Shown here: positions 24,421-34,322 of the stretch, piece by piece
How positions within the stretch are numbered: position 1 is the stretch's first letter
How the letters are laid out: each line of letters starts with the position of its first letter
Assembly (NCBI GenBank): GCA_003551305.1
Contig: PUMJ01000287.1
Span: 1-39,631 of the forward strand
Reading direction: 5' to 3'
DNA from: Candidatus Brocadiaceae bacterium
GTDB lineage: Bacteria; Planctomycetota; Brocadiia; SM23-32
Length of the DNA stretch: 39,631 nucleotides
The notes under the pieces: generated by a model
What the model saw: only the letters and a program-made list of their open reading frames with translations
Database searches by the model: none
Told to the model about the DNA's origin: nothing
Program-made: the position numbers and the translations under genes

Positions 24421-26112
24421 TCAAATCCGGCCCGAGCGCAGTATGCCGATAATCAGCCACGCCCCCAGCACCATCCCGAACAACAGCCCGATGAGACCCA
24501 TCAGGCTGACGTGCCACCCGAAGATGTCCACGGTCCCCACCTCGTCGCTCAGCAGCGATGCCGAGGCCATGATGACGGCCGCCAGTATGATGCTGAGGGC
24601 GAGGCGGTTGCCCGTCTGGTCCAGCTCTTTGAGCGCTTTCTCGAAGCCCTCGTGTTTGACGGTGAACTCGAAGGCGCCGCGCCCTATGCTGCGCATCAGG
24701 TGACGCAACTGCCGGGGTGCCTCGCTGAGCAGTCCCGAGACATGAAACCCTCCGGCCGTCAGCGAGCGCTTGAGGTTGCCCGAGGACAGCTTCTGGCGCA
24801 GCAGCTTGCGGCCGTAGGGGCGCGCCAGCTCAGCGACGTTCAGGCCGGGGTCGAGCTGGGTCACCAGGCCGCTTATGACCACCAGCGCGCGCCCCATCAG
24901 CACGAACTCGCGCGGGATGTCCACACGGTATTTGCGCACCACACCCATCGTCTCGTTGAACGACTGGTGGAAATCCAACTTCTCCAGCGGAATGCTGCTG
25001 TAGCGGTCCAACAGGCCGACCAGCTCCTCCTGGAACTCTTCGTAGCGGTTGCTGTAAGAGAGCTGGCCCAGTTCTCCCATCACCTCGGCCACAAGCTCAA
25101 GCTGGTTGTTGCCCATCGCCATCAGGCAGACGCCCAGGTTGCGGCGCAGGCGCGGGCTGACGCGCCCGACCAGTCCAAAGTCCAGAAGCGCCACCTTGCC
25201 CTGCGCGGTGATGACGATGTTGCCCGGATGCGGGTCGCCGTGGAAGGACCCCATGTCGAAAAACTGCCGCAGGTAGGCATCCATGATGACGCGGGCCAGG
25301 TCGCGCCGAGGGACCGGGGTTCTTCCTTCGGGAATCAACTCGCCCAAGTGCGCCCCCTCGATGCGGCGCATGGTCAGCACCCGTTCGGTCGTGTAATCCC
25401 AGTAGATGTGGGGGATTTCGATGCGCTTGTCGTCGCTGAACAGTTCGCGGAACTTGTGCGTCTGGGCGGCCTCGGCCAGCAGGTCCAGCTCCCGGCGGAT
25501 GCCCCGGCCGAACTCTTCCACCAGCATCGGCAGGCGCAGGGGCTGGAACTCCTCGACCCGGTCGGCCTGGTCGGCAAGGAAAGTCAGGATGGCCACGTCG
25601 TCCTCGATGGTGCGTTCGATGAGGGGGCGGCGGATCTTCACGACCACCGGGGTTCCGTCCGGCAGCTCGGCATTGTGTATCTGGGCGATGGAGCCGCTGG
25701 CGCGGGGTTCGTCCTGGAAGCTGCGGAACATTTCCCCCACGGGCCGGCCGAGTTCCTCCTCCACGATCCTTTCCGCCGCACTGGAAGGGAACGGAGCAAC
25801 GTGGTGGCAGATGCGCTTCAGCTCCTGGATGTACTCCGGCGGCAGGATGTCCGGCCGGGTGGAGAGCATCTGCCCGAACTTGACGAAGGTGGGGCCGAGC
25901 TCCTCCAGCACCGAGGCGAAGCGCCGGGCCAGGTCTTCGGGGCGTCCCCGGGCGGTCAGTGAGGGAAGCCGCAGCCAGGGGGGAAGGTACTTCTGCAGGT
26001 TCAGCCGGCTCACCGCGAAGCCCAGCCCGTGCGAGACGCTTTTGCGCACGATGTGCGCCACGCGCCGAACGCGCCGCGGCCCTTTCAGGATGGAACTGAC
26101 CTTCACGAGCAC
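24421..26112 (-). CDS. ABC1/UbiB-family atypical kinase
   Basis: 'LGPTFVKFGQMLSTRPDILPPEYIQELKRICHHVAPF...DEPRASGSIAQIHNAELPDGTPVVVKIRRP...FFDMGSFHGDPHPGNIVITAQGKVALLDFGLVGR', two C-terminal TM segments. Confidence 0.95.
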   Translation of the reverse strand: MLVKVSSILKGPRRVRRVAHIVRKSVSHGLGFAVSRLNLQKYLPPWLRLPSLTARGRPEDLARRFASVLEELGPTFVKFGQMLSTRPDILPPEYIQELKRICHHVAPFPSSAAERIVEEELGRPVGEMFRSFQDEPRASGSIAQIHNAELPDGTPVVVKIRRPLIERTIEDDVAILTFLADQADRVEEFQPLRLPMLVEEFGRGIRRELDLLAEAAQTHKFRELFSDDKRIEIPHIYWDYTTERVLTMRRIEGAHLGELIPEGRTPVPRRDLARVIMDAYLRQFFDMGSFHGDPHPGNIVITAQGKVALLDFGLVGRVSPRLRRNLGVCLMAMGNNQLELVAEVMGELGQLSYSNRYEEFQEELVGLLDRYSSIPLEKLDFHQSFNETMGVVRKYRVDIPREFVLMGRALVVISGLVTQLDPGLNVAELARPYGRKLLRQKLSSGNLKRSLTAGGFHVSGLLSEAPRQLRHLMRSIGRGAFEFTVKHEGFEKALKELDQTGNRLALSIILAAVIMASASLLSDEVGTVDIFGWHVSLMGLIGLLFGMVLGAWLIIGILRSGRI

Positions 26113-26182
26113 CCTCCGCTAATGCCGTCTCTTCTGACCGGCGCCCCCATTATAGGGGGGCGAGGCGCGCGCGCCAACATCC

Positions 26183-26989
26183 TCAGTCGCGCCGCATCCG
26201 CGGCGCCTCCAGCGGTTCCGGCGCCCGGCCGTGCTCGAGTTCCCAGAGCTTGACCTCCCGCACGAAGCGGTAGTAAGCCGAACTGACCGCGATGGCCAAC
26301 CCCGGCAGGCCGTCAAGAAAACCCCCCTTGAGCACGGTCTTCTTGACGAACTCGAGGGGGGGCTTCAGCAACAGACTGCTCAGGCGAAAGCGCACCCCGC
26401 TCTCGTATCGCACCCGGGCGGCCTGCTCGGCAAAGCCGGCCGAGCGCCTCACCATGTCCAGTATCCCGTCGGGGTAGCTCAGGTGCAGGATGTCGCCGTC
26501 CATCTGCCTCACCTCACCCTCGACACATGCCTTCGGGTGAGGCGCGTAACCGCCCATGCTCGCCGCTGCTCGCCGCACCAGGCGCACTTTCCGCTGGGGA
26601 TACCACCCGCCGTGCGTGATCCACCTGTCCAGGAAAAACGTCTTGCGCGGAAAGGCCATCCCGTCACAAGCGGGGCCGCCCGGGGCCCGGAACGCCTCGG
26701 CTATCTCGTCGCACGCCCGCTGGGTCAGCCGTTCGTCGGCGTCCAGCCACAGCACCCAGTCGCCGGTGGTCTGCTCGAAGGCAAAACGCGTCTGGTCCAG
26801 GTAGCTCTGGAACTCCCGGAAGATGATCCTGTCGGTATACCGACGCGCCACGGCCACGGTGGCATCCTCGCTGTAGGAGTCAACCACCACGAGGTCGTCC
26901 ACCCACTTGATGCTCTCCAGGCAGTCGCCCAGGGCGGCTTCTTCATTGTAGGTTATGACGAACGCGGAGATAGTCTGCCCCCCCGGCAT
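26183..26989 (-). CDS. Family 2 glycosyltransferase (WaaE/LPS-core type)
   Basis: 'ISAFVITYNEEAALGDCLESIKWVDDLVVVDSYSEDATVAVARRYTDRIIFREFQSYLDQTRFAFEQTTGDWVLWLDADERLT'. Confidence 0.93.
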   Translation of the reverse strand: MPGGQTISAFVITYNEEAALGDCLESIKWVDDLVVVDSYSEDATVAVARRYTDRIIFREFQSYLDQTRFAFEQTTGDWVLWLDADERLTQRACDEIAEAFRAPGGPACDGMAFPRKTFFLDRWITHGGWYPQRKVRLVRRAAASMGGYAPHPKACVEGEVRQMDGDILHLSYPDGILDMVRRSAGFAEQAARVRYESGVRFRLSSLLLKPPLEFVKKTVLKGGFLDGLPGLAIAVSSAYYRFVREVKLWELEHGRAPEPLEAPRMRRD

Positions 26990-29757
26990 CAGGGCTCTCC
27001 TTGCGGCCTGAGGGGGATGGCGGGCGGCTCGGGCTCTCTCTGGCGGAACTCCCTTTGCCGGGTCAGCTCGATCAGGGCGTGGGCGTCCGGGTGTTCGGGC
27101 TGGTGCTCCAGCACGCGCTCGGCCAGCCGGCGCGCCTCTGCCATGTCGCCCATGCGCATCCTCAGCTTGGCCAGCATCATCATGTCAACGACGCTGTCCG
27201 GGCTGTGCTCGATGAGTCGCCGGAGCGTAGCGGCGCCCTCCCGGAAGGCCCCGGTCTGGAGCTGGAGCGCCGCTATGCTCCGCATCGTGTCCGTGCAGTC
27301 GGGGCGCTGCCCCAGGGCCCGGCGGTAGTGGTCCAGCGCCTCCCTGTACTGGTGGGCGTCGGCCAGCGCTCTGCCCAGCCGGGAACGCAGGGCAAAGCTG
27401 TCCCGACCGGCGTCGATGGCCTGCTGCAGAACGGCGACGGCCTGCTCGGGCATGCCGAACGCGAACAGCGCGTCCGCAAACTGCATCGGGCGGGTGTCCG
27501 CCTCGGGCGCCAGCAGGTCCAGCCGCGCATATGGGCCGCCCAGGAAGGCCACCAGTTGGCGCGGGCGCTCCTCCTCATCTCCCGGCAGTCTCTGCAGCAG
27601 GCGCCGGGTCATCGCCCGGTAGTACGCGGCAAACCCGCGCAACGCAACGCGCTTTTGACTTTCGCTTTCGAATGAAACGCGCCGGAGCAGCCTGTCGGGA
27701 CCCATCAGCCGATACTGCAGGACCAGAGCCGGCGCCGCCGGAGTGCCGGGGTCGGACAGGTCACGGCCCGACCTGCGCGGCCGCCCGGGGGCCGACAGGG
27801 ACAGCACACCGGCCATCTGGGTGGCGGCCCGCAGGTCCTGCGCCCCGGCGGCGAAGTCCGCCAGCAGCTCCACGCCTTCCCAGTAACCACCGTCGCGCAT
27901 CCACGCCTCCGCCGCCTCTTCGGCAAAGTAGGCCCGCAGGTCGGCGAAACGAGGAGCGGGCCTCTGCCCGGCCAGAACGACCGCTTCCGGGCCGCTGACG
28001 TAAACGTCGTATGCCCCGAACACCCGGTCAACCGTGGCCAGCGTTCGGCGCGCGGCATCTCCGGACATCCTGCCCAGCGGCAGCCACAGCGCCAGAATGC
28101 CGTCGGGGGACAGATTCTGCCGCACCCGCTCGAGCCCCTCGCGCCCGAGCAACGCCAGCGGATTCCGCATGGAACCGAGCGCACCGGGGCCACACACGAT
28201 GAGCCCGTAGGCTCCCTCCCGTTTGCTGCCCGGATTGTCCAGGATCGCGGGTGGATCCTGCCGGGTCAGGATCGCCAGACCCCGCACGGTCTCCTCCAGC
28301 GGCGGTCCCAGCACGGCGACCCGCGAGTTCGGCGGCGCCGCAGCCAGCCCGAGGCCGGTCAGCAGCCGCACGGAGGCACCGGCGCCGTCAGCCAGCCCGG
28401 CTGCTTCCAGCACCTGCCCGTTCCATACCGCCCCGGCCCGGCCCTCCAGCTCGAAGCGGACGCTCAGCCCGTGGGGCCCGAACTCCCCGGGCCCGACGCG
28501 AAGCCGCTCGACGGTCCTCTCCTCCTTGAGGGCCATTTGCCGGACCGTTGCGCGCACACCCGGCCAGCCGGCATGGGCATCAAGCGCAGCCAGCGTCAGC
28601 AACGCGCCCGCCGCCAGGCCAACCGTCCCCACCCGGAACACCAGGGTGCCCTCCTTCGCGCGGCGCGCGCCCACCCCGCAGCAACACAGGCACAGCAGCA
28701 CCGCCACCAGCGCCGGCCCTGCATAGGAGGCGCCGAGCAATCCGGCGGCGGCCGCTCCGGCGGCGGCGGCCAGCAGGGCCCCCGGCCCCGTCCAGGCGGG
28801 AGCGCTGAGGGCGCCCAGCCCCAGCGCGATAATCCAGAACGGAAAAACCCGGCCCGCCGTCAGCAGGTGCGCCGGGGTCTGGTAGGCGGCCGAGCCGCTG
28901 GCCACCAGATCGGTGTAAAGGATAAACGAAACAGTGTTTATGCACACCAGCACCGCCACGCCGGCCGCCCCCGTGGCGAGGTCCGAAGCAGCGGCCCCCC
29001 CGCCCCGCAGGGCACGCCTGCGCAGCAGCAGTCCCGCAGCGAACGCAATGCCCAGGTCCGCAGCAGCGTACGCGGACGATGCGGTCACGGGCAGGTAGTT
29101 GCGCACCAGCAGGGCCACCGCCGCTCCCGCGCTCGCCGCCAGCAGCAACGCGGGCGAGACATCCCATGCTCCAGTTCGGCTCCTCTCGCCCTCGCCCCGC
29201 CTGCCTGAGAGCAGACCGGCGACAGCGGCCAGAGTGACCAGCGGCACGACGGCGGCCGCCACGCCCGCCCCCGCAACCAAACCCACCGTGCATACGAGGA
29301 AACCCACCAGCGCCCCCGCCACAAGCGCGGCGCCGCCGGAGAGGACACGGGGGCCCGAGGACGCCACCAGCGCCCCGAAGCCCAGCAGCCCGCCGGCGGC
29401 AAGCAGCAGCCAGTCACCGCCCCACAGAAGCGCCAGCGCCGCCCACGCGGCCACGGCGGCGGCCCCCGGCACCAGCCGGCGCGCCGGCGTCCCGCGCCAG
29501 GTCCACGCGCCGGCCGCAACACCCACGACCACGCCCGCCAGCGCAGCGGCCAGGCCGAGGCCCGGCACCAGAACCGGCGCCGGCCCGGCCACCTCCAGCC
29601 GCAAGAGCAGCAGAAACAGGGTCACGGCAGACGCGATCCCGCACAGGAACGGCGCCGCCTGTGCCGGCAGAAACCGACTCTGTGCCTCACTGCGGCTCAA
29701 TTCTCTCCATCCCGCCCATGTATGGCCTGATGACTTCCGGCAGGACCACTGTGCCAT
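26989..29757 (-). CDS. Polytopic membrane protein fused to a spermidine-synthase-like domain and C-terminal TPRs
   Basis: About 12 hydrophobic segments, then 'RVAVLGPPLEETVRGLAILTRQDPPAILDNPGSKREGAYGLIVCGPGALGSMRNPLALLGREGLERVRQNLSPDGILALWLPL', then TPRs ('EQAVAVLQQAIDAGRDSFALRSRLGRALADAHQYREALDHYRRALGQRPDC'). Start uncertain: the listed start overlaps serS, and a GTG at 29625 is an alternative. Confidence 0.8.
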   Translation of the reverse strand: MAQWSCRKSSGHTWAGWRELSRSEAQSRFLPAQAAPFLCGIASAVTLFLLLLRLEVAGPAPVLVPGLGLAAALAGVVVGVAAGAWTWRGTPARRLVPGAAAVAAWAALALLWGGDWLLLAAGGLLGFGALVASSGPRVLSGGAALVAGALVGFLVCTVGLVAGAGVAAAVVPLVTLAAVAGLLSGRRGEGERSRTGAWDVSPALLLAASAGAAVALLVRNYLPVTASSAYAAADLGIAFAAGLLLRRRALRGGGAAASDLATGAAGVAVLVCINTVSFILYTDLVASGSAAYQTPAHLLTAGRVFPFWIIALGLGALSAPAWTGPGALLAAAAGAAAAGLLGASYAGPALVAVLLCLCCCGVGARRAKEGTLVFRVGTVGLAAGALLTLAALDAHAGWPGVRATVRQMALKEERTVERLRVGPGEFGPHGLSVRFELEGRAGAVWNGQVLEAAGLADGAGASVRLLTGLGLAAAPPNSRVAVLGPPLEETVRGLAILTRQDPPAILDNPGSKREGAYGLIVCGPGALGSMRNPLALLGREGLERVRQNLSPDGILALWLPLGRMSGDAARRTLATVDRVFGAYDVYVSGPEAVVLAGQRPAPRFADLRAYFAEEAAEAWMRDGGYWEGVELLADFAAGAQDLRAATQMAGVLSLSAPGRPRRSGRDLSDPGTPAAPALVLQYRLMGPDRLLRRVSFESESQKRVALRGFAAYYRAMTRRLLQRLPGDEEERPRQLVAFLGGPYARLDLLAPEADTRPMQFADALFAFGMPEQAVAVLQQAIDAGRDSFALRSRLGRALADAHQYREALDHYRRALGQRPDCTDTMRSIAALQLQTGAFREGAATLRRLIEHSPDSVVDMMMLAKLRMRMGDMAEARRLAERVLEHQPEHPDAHALIELTRQREFRQREPEPPAIPLRPQGEP

Positions 29758-30964
29758 CGGGCTGCTGGCCGTTCTCCAGGATGGCTATCACGGTGCGCGG
29801 CAGCGCAATGCCCGAGCCGTTGAGCGTATGGACGAACTGCGTGCCCTCGCCCCCGGCGGGCCGGTACCGCGTGTTGCAGCGGCGGGCCTGGAAGTCCCCG
29901 CAATTGCTGCAAGAACTCACCTCCAGCCACTCCCCGCAGCCGGCGGCCCAGACCTCGATGTCGTAGGCCCGCTGCGCCGCGAAGCTCATGTCGCCCGTTG
30001 ACAGTTCCTTCACCCGGTAGGGCAGCCCGAGGGCCCGGCAGACGTCCTCCGCCTCGCCCACCAGCTTCTGCAGCTCGGCTTCGGACCTGTCGGGGGACGT
30101 CAGCTTCACCAGTTCCACCTTGTCGAACTGGTGCCCGCGCTTGATGCCGCGCACGTCCTTGCCCGCGCTCATCTTCTCCCGGCGAAAGCACGCCGTATAA
30201 GCGGTATAGTACAGCGGGAGGTCGGCCTCCTCCAGAATCTCCTCCCTGTGCAGGTTCGTCAGCGGCACCTCGGCGGTCGGGATGAGCCAGAGGTCGTCCT
30301 CGGCGTCGCGGTAGAGGTTCCCGCTGAACTTGGGCAACTGGCCGGCGCCCAGCAGGCACTCGGGGTTGACCACGAAGGGCGGGTAGACCTCCGTGTAGCC
30401 GTGCTCGCTCACGTGCAGGTCCAGCATCCAGTTGATGAGCGCGCGCTGCAGGCGGGAGCCCTGCCGCATCATAACGTAGAAGCGGGAGCCGCTCAATTTG
30501 GCGCCGCGGTCGAAGTCCAGGATGCCCAGCTCGGGCCCGAGTTCCCAGTGCGGCTTCGGTTCGAAGTCGAACTCCGTCAACTCCCCCTCGGTGCGCACCA
30601 CGACGTTGGCCTCTTCGTCCGGCCCGACGGGTGCGTCGGGGTGCGGTATGTTGGGCAATTGCAGCAGAAGATCGTCCAGTTCGGCGCGGGCCGCCTCGGC
30701 CCGGCTGTCCAGTTCCTTGATGCGCTCTCCCACGGTGCGCATGCGCCTGATGAGGCCCTCCCGCTCCTGGCCGGGCTCCATCCGGCCGATGCGCTGTGAC
30801 TCCCGGTTGCGTTCCGCCTTCAGCTGTTCGGACTGCGCCACCAGCCCCCGCCACCGCTCGTCCAGGTCGCGCACCTGGTCCACAGCCTCCGGGGCCTCGC
30901 CGGCCTTGCGGAGCCCCTCGCGCACCGCGTCCGGCGCCTCACGGAACAACCTGATATCCAGCAT
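29687..30964 (-). CDS. serS: Seryl-tRNA synthetase
   Basis: 'MLDIRLFREAPDAVREGLRKAG...TAEVPLTNLHREEILEEADLPLYYTAYTACFRREKMSAGKDVRGIKRGHQFDKVELVKLTSPDRSEAEL...FVHTLNGSGIALPRTVIAILENGQQPDGTVVLPEVIRPYMGG'. Confidence 0.98.
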   Translation of the reverse strand: MLDIRLFREAPDAVREGLRKAGEAPEAVDQVRDLDERWRGLVAQSEQLKAERNRESQRIGRMEPGQEREGLIRRMRTVGERIKELDSRAEAARAELDDLLLQLPNIPHPDAPVGPDEEANVVVRTEGELTEFDFEPKPHWELGPELGILDFDRGAKLSGSRFYVMMRQGSRLQRALINWMLDLHVSEHGYTEVYPPFVVNPECLLGAGQLPKFSGNLYRDAEDDLWLIPTAEVPLTNLHREEILEEADLPLYYTAYTACFRREKMSAGKDVRGIKRGHQFDKVELVKLTSPDRSEAELQKLVGEAEDVCRALGLPYRVKELSTGDMSFAAQRAYDIEVWAAGCGEWLEVSSCSNCGDFQARRCNTRYRPAGGEGTQFVHTLNGSGIALPRTVIAILENGQQPDGTVVLPEVIRPYMGGMERIEPQ

Positions 30965-31078
30965 GGTGGCAAGTCCTCGTCAGCAGAGCTCGGTAGTAGA
31001 AAACAGTCGGCCGGGCGAGCCTCATCTTAAGAGCGCACAGGCCGGTGCGTCAAAGGCGGCCGCGCCGGCCCCAGGGTC

Positions 31079-32179
31079 TCATGCGTCGCCAAAAGAGGTG
31101 CCGACGGCCCGGGCGGCGCGCACCAGGTCGCCATCGGGCGGCACGAGCCTCTGCTCGTCCGCGACCGTCTCGAGCGGCACGGGCACGATGTCCGGACCCT
31201 GCACGCCGACCATTATGTCGAAGTTGCCACCGGCGGCCTGCATGAACGCCTCGTGGCCCAGGCGCGTGGCCAGCACGCGATCGAAAGCCGTGGGCGAACC
31301 GCCCCGCTGCACGTGGCCCAGCACCACGGCACGGCTCTCGACATCGGTCATCTCCTCCAGCCGGGCGGCCAGCCAGACGCCGACGCCGCCGAGGCGTATC
31401 TTGTCATGCGAGTCCTCCACCCTCTGGCGCACCACGTATTCGCCGTCAGGCTGGCGGACCCCCTCGGCCACGACCACGATGTGGAAGCGCTTACCCTGGT
31501 CCCGGCGCTCTTCGATGGCCCGGCAGACGTTCTCGATCGTGTAGGGGATCTCGGGTATGAGGATGATGTCGCCGCCGCCGGCCATGCCGCCCACAAGGGC
31601 CAGCCAGCCGGCGTACCGCCCCATCGCCTCGATGACCATCGCGCGCTGATGCGACATCGCGGTCGTGTGCAGGCGGTCAACCGCCTCCGCGACGATCTGC
31701 ACGGCGCTGTCGAAGCCGAAGGTCACGTCTGTGCCGCAGATGTCGTTATCAATCGTCTTGGGCACGCCCACCACCGGTATGCCCTTCAGCGCCAGGCCGT
31801 GGCCGATGCTCAGGGTGCCATCGCCGCCGATGCAGAACAGCACGTCCAGGCCCGCCTCGCGGAAGTTTTCAACGCAGCGGTCGGAGACATCACGGGGCTC
31901 ATCCCCGGAATCGGGCTCGACGTAAGCAAACGGGTTAGCCCGGTTCGAGGTGCCCAGGATGGTGCCGCCCAGCGTCAGAATGCCGCTGACGTCCTCGTAG
32001 TTGAGCCGTCTCATCCGGTTCCTGATCAGGCCGTAATAGCCGTCCAGGATGCCGTATGCCTCGGCGCCGTGCTGCAGAATGCCCGTCTTGACGACGGCCC
32101 GGATGACGGCGTTCAGGCCGGGGCAGTCGCCCCCGCCCGTCAGCACGCCGATGCGTCGTATCGAATGCTCAGCTCCCAT
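31079..32179 (-). CDS. pfkA: 6-phosphofructokinase
   Basis: 'IGVLTGGGDCPGLNAVIRAVVK', 'FCIGGDGTLSIGHGLALKGIPVVGVPKTIDNDICGTDVTFGFDSAVQIVAEAVDRLHTTAMSHQRAMVIEAMGRYAGWLAL'. Confidence 0.95.
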   Translation of the reverse strand: MGAEHSIRRIGVLTGGGDCPGLNAVIRAVVKTGILQHGAEAYGILDGYYGLIRNRMRRLNYEDVSGILTLGGTILGTSNRANPFAYVEPDSGDEPRDVSDRCVENFREAGLDVLFCIGGDGTLSIGHGLALKGIPVVGVPKTIDNDICGTDVTFGFDSAVQIVAEAVDRLHTTAMSHQRAMVIEAMGRYAGWLALVGGMAGGGDIILIPEIPYTIENVCRAIEERRDQGKRFHIVVVAEGVRQPDGEYVVRQRVEDSHDKIRLGGVGVWLAARLEEMTDVESRAVVLGHVQRGGSPTAFDRVLATRLGHEAFMQAAGGNFDIMVGVQGPDIVPVPLETVADEQRLVPPDGDLVRAARAVGTSFGDA

Positions 32180-32203
32180 CGCCCGGCTCTCCCCGAGGGT
32201 CTC

Positions 32204-33250
32204 TCAGTCGTGTGGTCTGACCAGCACCTTCAGCCCTTCCTGGCTCTCGGCCGTGCACAGGGCATCCTCGATGCGCTCGAGGTCGAAGGTATGCGTTACG
32301 ATCTTCTGAGCATCAACCTGGCCGGAGGCGATCAAGGCGAGCGCCTTGTGGTTCTGCAGGGGCGTGGAGCCGTGGTTGCCCACCAGGGTGAGCTCCTGGT
32401 AATGGATGCGGTTGCTGTCAAAGGCGATGGCACCGCTGCCCCGCGGCAGACCGCCGAAGTAGTTCAACCGCCCGCGCGGCGCCACCAGCCCCACGGCCTG
32501 CTCCTGGGCGGCGGCCGACCCGCAGGCCACTATCACAACGTCGGCGCCCCGGTCGTCGGTTGCTCCTTTGATGTCGGCTTCCAGCCGGGAATCCTCGTTG
32601 AGGAAGTAGCCGTCGGCGCCGACGACTTCGGCCAGTCTCAGCCGGTCTGCGGAAACGTCCGTCATGTACACCCCTGCGGCGCCCAGCGTGCGGGCCAGCA
32701 TGCCGTTCAGGCACCCCATGGGGCCGCAGCCGATGACCAGCACGGTGTCGCCGGGGCCGACCCACAACTGCTCCTGGGCGTTCAGGCAGCAGGCGAGCGG
32801 CTCGGTCAGGGCGGCGGCCTCGGAGCTCAGCCCGTCCGGCAGCTTGTTGACGGCTCCACTGCGGAGCGCGGCCTCCGGCACCAGCATGTACTCCGCGAAC
32901 CCGCCGTCCCAGCGGGAACCGATGTCCAGCAAGTTCTCGCAGACCGTGCTGTGGCCGCGTCGACAGTAGAAGCAGGCGCCGCACGGCACGGCCGGGGCGA
33001 CGGTGACACGCTCGGAGTCGTAGTAGCCATGCACCTCGGAGCCCACCTCTACTATGGTGCCCGCCAGTTCATGACCCGGTATGACGGGCAGTTGCATCAT
33101 CGCATGGCCGTGTCGCAGGGCCTTCACGTCCGTGCCGCAGACGGCGCAGGCGTCAACCCTGACAAGGACGGTGTCCTCGGTGCACCGGGGGGTGCCCACC
33201 TCCTTCAGGCGTATCCGGTCAACTTCTTCCAGAACGGCAGCTTTCATCAC
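32204..33250 (-). CDS. Zinc-dependent medium-chain dehydrogenase/reductase (sorbitol/threonine-dehydrogenase-like)
   Basis: 'DACAVCGTDVKALRHGHAMMQLPVIPGHELAGTIVEVGSEV...CGACFYCRRGHSTVCENL...DTVLVIGCGPMGCLNGMLARTLGA'. Confidence 0.93.
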   Translation of the reverse strand: MMKAAVLEEVDRIRLKEVGTPRCTEDTVLVRVDACAVCGTDVKALRHGHAMMQLPVIPGHELAGTIVEVGSEVHGYYDSERVTVAPAVPCGACFYCRRGHSTVCENLLDIGSRWDGGFAEYMLVPEAALRSGAVNKLPDGLSSEAAALTEPLACCLNAQEQLWVGPGDTVLVIGCGPMGCLNGMLARTLGAAGVYMTDVSADRLRLAEVVGADGYFLNEDSRLEADIKGATDDRGADVVIVACGSAAAQEQAVGLVAPRGRLNYFGGLPRGSGAIAFDSNRIHYQELTLVGNHGSTPLQNHKALALIASGQVDAQKIVTHTFDLERIEDALCTAESQEGLKVLVRPHD

Positions 33251-33287
33251 AGACCTCCAGCAAACTTGTGCCCGCCCGGCAGCGCCG

Positions 33288-34283
33288 TCACTGCCTGAGC
33301 AGATGCGCCCCGTCCCTCAACAGGCCCAGCACCTCGTTCTGCAGTCCGGGGTCTTCGTCAAGTCCCTGCACGACAAGCGGCACGACGTCTTCCCTGGCCC
33401 CGACGCACCTGGCCGAAGGCAGCAGGTCGGTCACGTAACGCGCCCATTGCCGCAGGTCCACTCTGAGGGCCGGTTCGCGCGCCAGCACCACGGTCGGGCG
33501 CTGCTCGAGCCGACACAGGGAGAACTCGGCTTCGGCCTCCTGGCGGGCGTAGGCGCTGACCTCCGCCCAGAAGCACTGTCGCCGGCGCGGCACCGTCAGG
33601 CAGACGAGCTTCTGTTCGCCCATCTGCAGGGGCTCTTCGGCCTGTTCGGCGGCGAAGCGGCGGTTATCGTCCTCGATGCGACGGGCCTCCTCCAGGTGCC
33701 TCTCCAGCAAGGCATCTATGTCCTGCACCATCAGGTCGCCGGCGGCCTCGACCAGGGCGTAGCGGTCGGCCTTCAGCCCCGTCAGGACGGTGCGCAGCGG
33801 GGCCGCCCACTGCACCTCCTCGGCCGTGAGTTCCCCCGCGGCGAAGAGGGTCAGCTTCCGGGCGTAGTCGTCGGCGGCGGAGTCGAAGGCCTGCACGACG
33901 AGCCCGGTCACGGAGCCGGCCGTCTCCCCGAGCACCAGCCTCTCGTTACCGATGATGTGCGCCACGGCCCGGCGGTCCTCCGGCTGCCAGGGCCGGGCGC
34001 TGAACCAGCGCACCGCGCCGTAGAAGTGCCGCAAATGGTCCATCAACTGCGGCCTGACCAGCCGGCCGTCCCAGTCGGAGTGAACCACCTCCACCCCGCA
34101 CAGTATGAGCGAATAGCCGCGGGGCAGTTTCCGCTGCGCCTCCGGCTCGAAAAACCGGGGCAGCTCCTGCGAATCGAAGATCAATACCTCGACCCGACCG
34201 CCGACAGCCCGGCCCACCACCGCCGCCGCCACCACCGGGTCCACCTCCGGGGCCGCCACGATGACCGTATAGTGCTCTTGCAT
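33288..34283 (-). CDS. Hypothetical protein, possible degenerate DHH-phosphoesterase-like
   Basis: 331 aa coding-like ORF with no confident family. 'VAAPEVDPVVAAAVVGRAVGGRVEVLIFDS...YSLILCGVEVV' is weakly reminiscent of DHH proteins. Confidence 0.7.
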   Translation of the reverse strand: MQEHYTVIVAAPEVDPVVAAAVVGRAVGGRVEVLIFDSQELPRFFEPEAQRKLPRGYSLILCGVEVVHSDWDGRLVRPQLMDHLRHFYGAVRWFSARPWQPEDRRAVAHIIGNERLVLGETAGSVTGLVVQAFDSAADDYARKLTLFAAGELTAEEVQWAAPLRTVLTGLKADRYALVEAAGDLMVQDIDALLERHLEEARRIEDDNRRFAAEQAEEPLQMGEQKLVCLTVPRRRQCFWAEVSAYARQEAEAEFSLCRLEQRPTVVLAREPALRVDLRQWARYVTDLLPSARCVGAREDVVPLVVQGLDEDPGLQNEVLGLLRDGAHLLRQ

Positions 34284-34322
34284 TGATCTGTCCCGAGAGT
34301 GGAGCGCCGGTGGGAGAAGTGG

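Noticed and set aside
21118-25962. 1614-aa plus-strand ORF
   Set aside because: Antisense to three convincing minus-strand genes (YihY, DUF4432, UbiB). Q/H/R/G/P-rich composition with no domain. Typical GC-rich mirror ORF.
31253-33298. 681-aa plus-strand ORF
   Set aside because: Antisense to PFK and the MDR dehydrogenase, both with unambiguous motifs.
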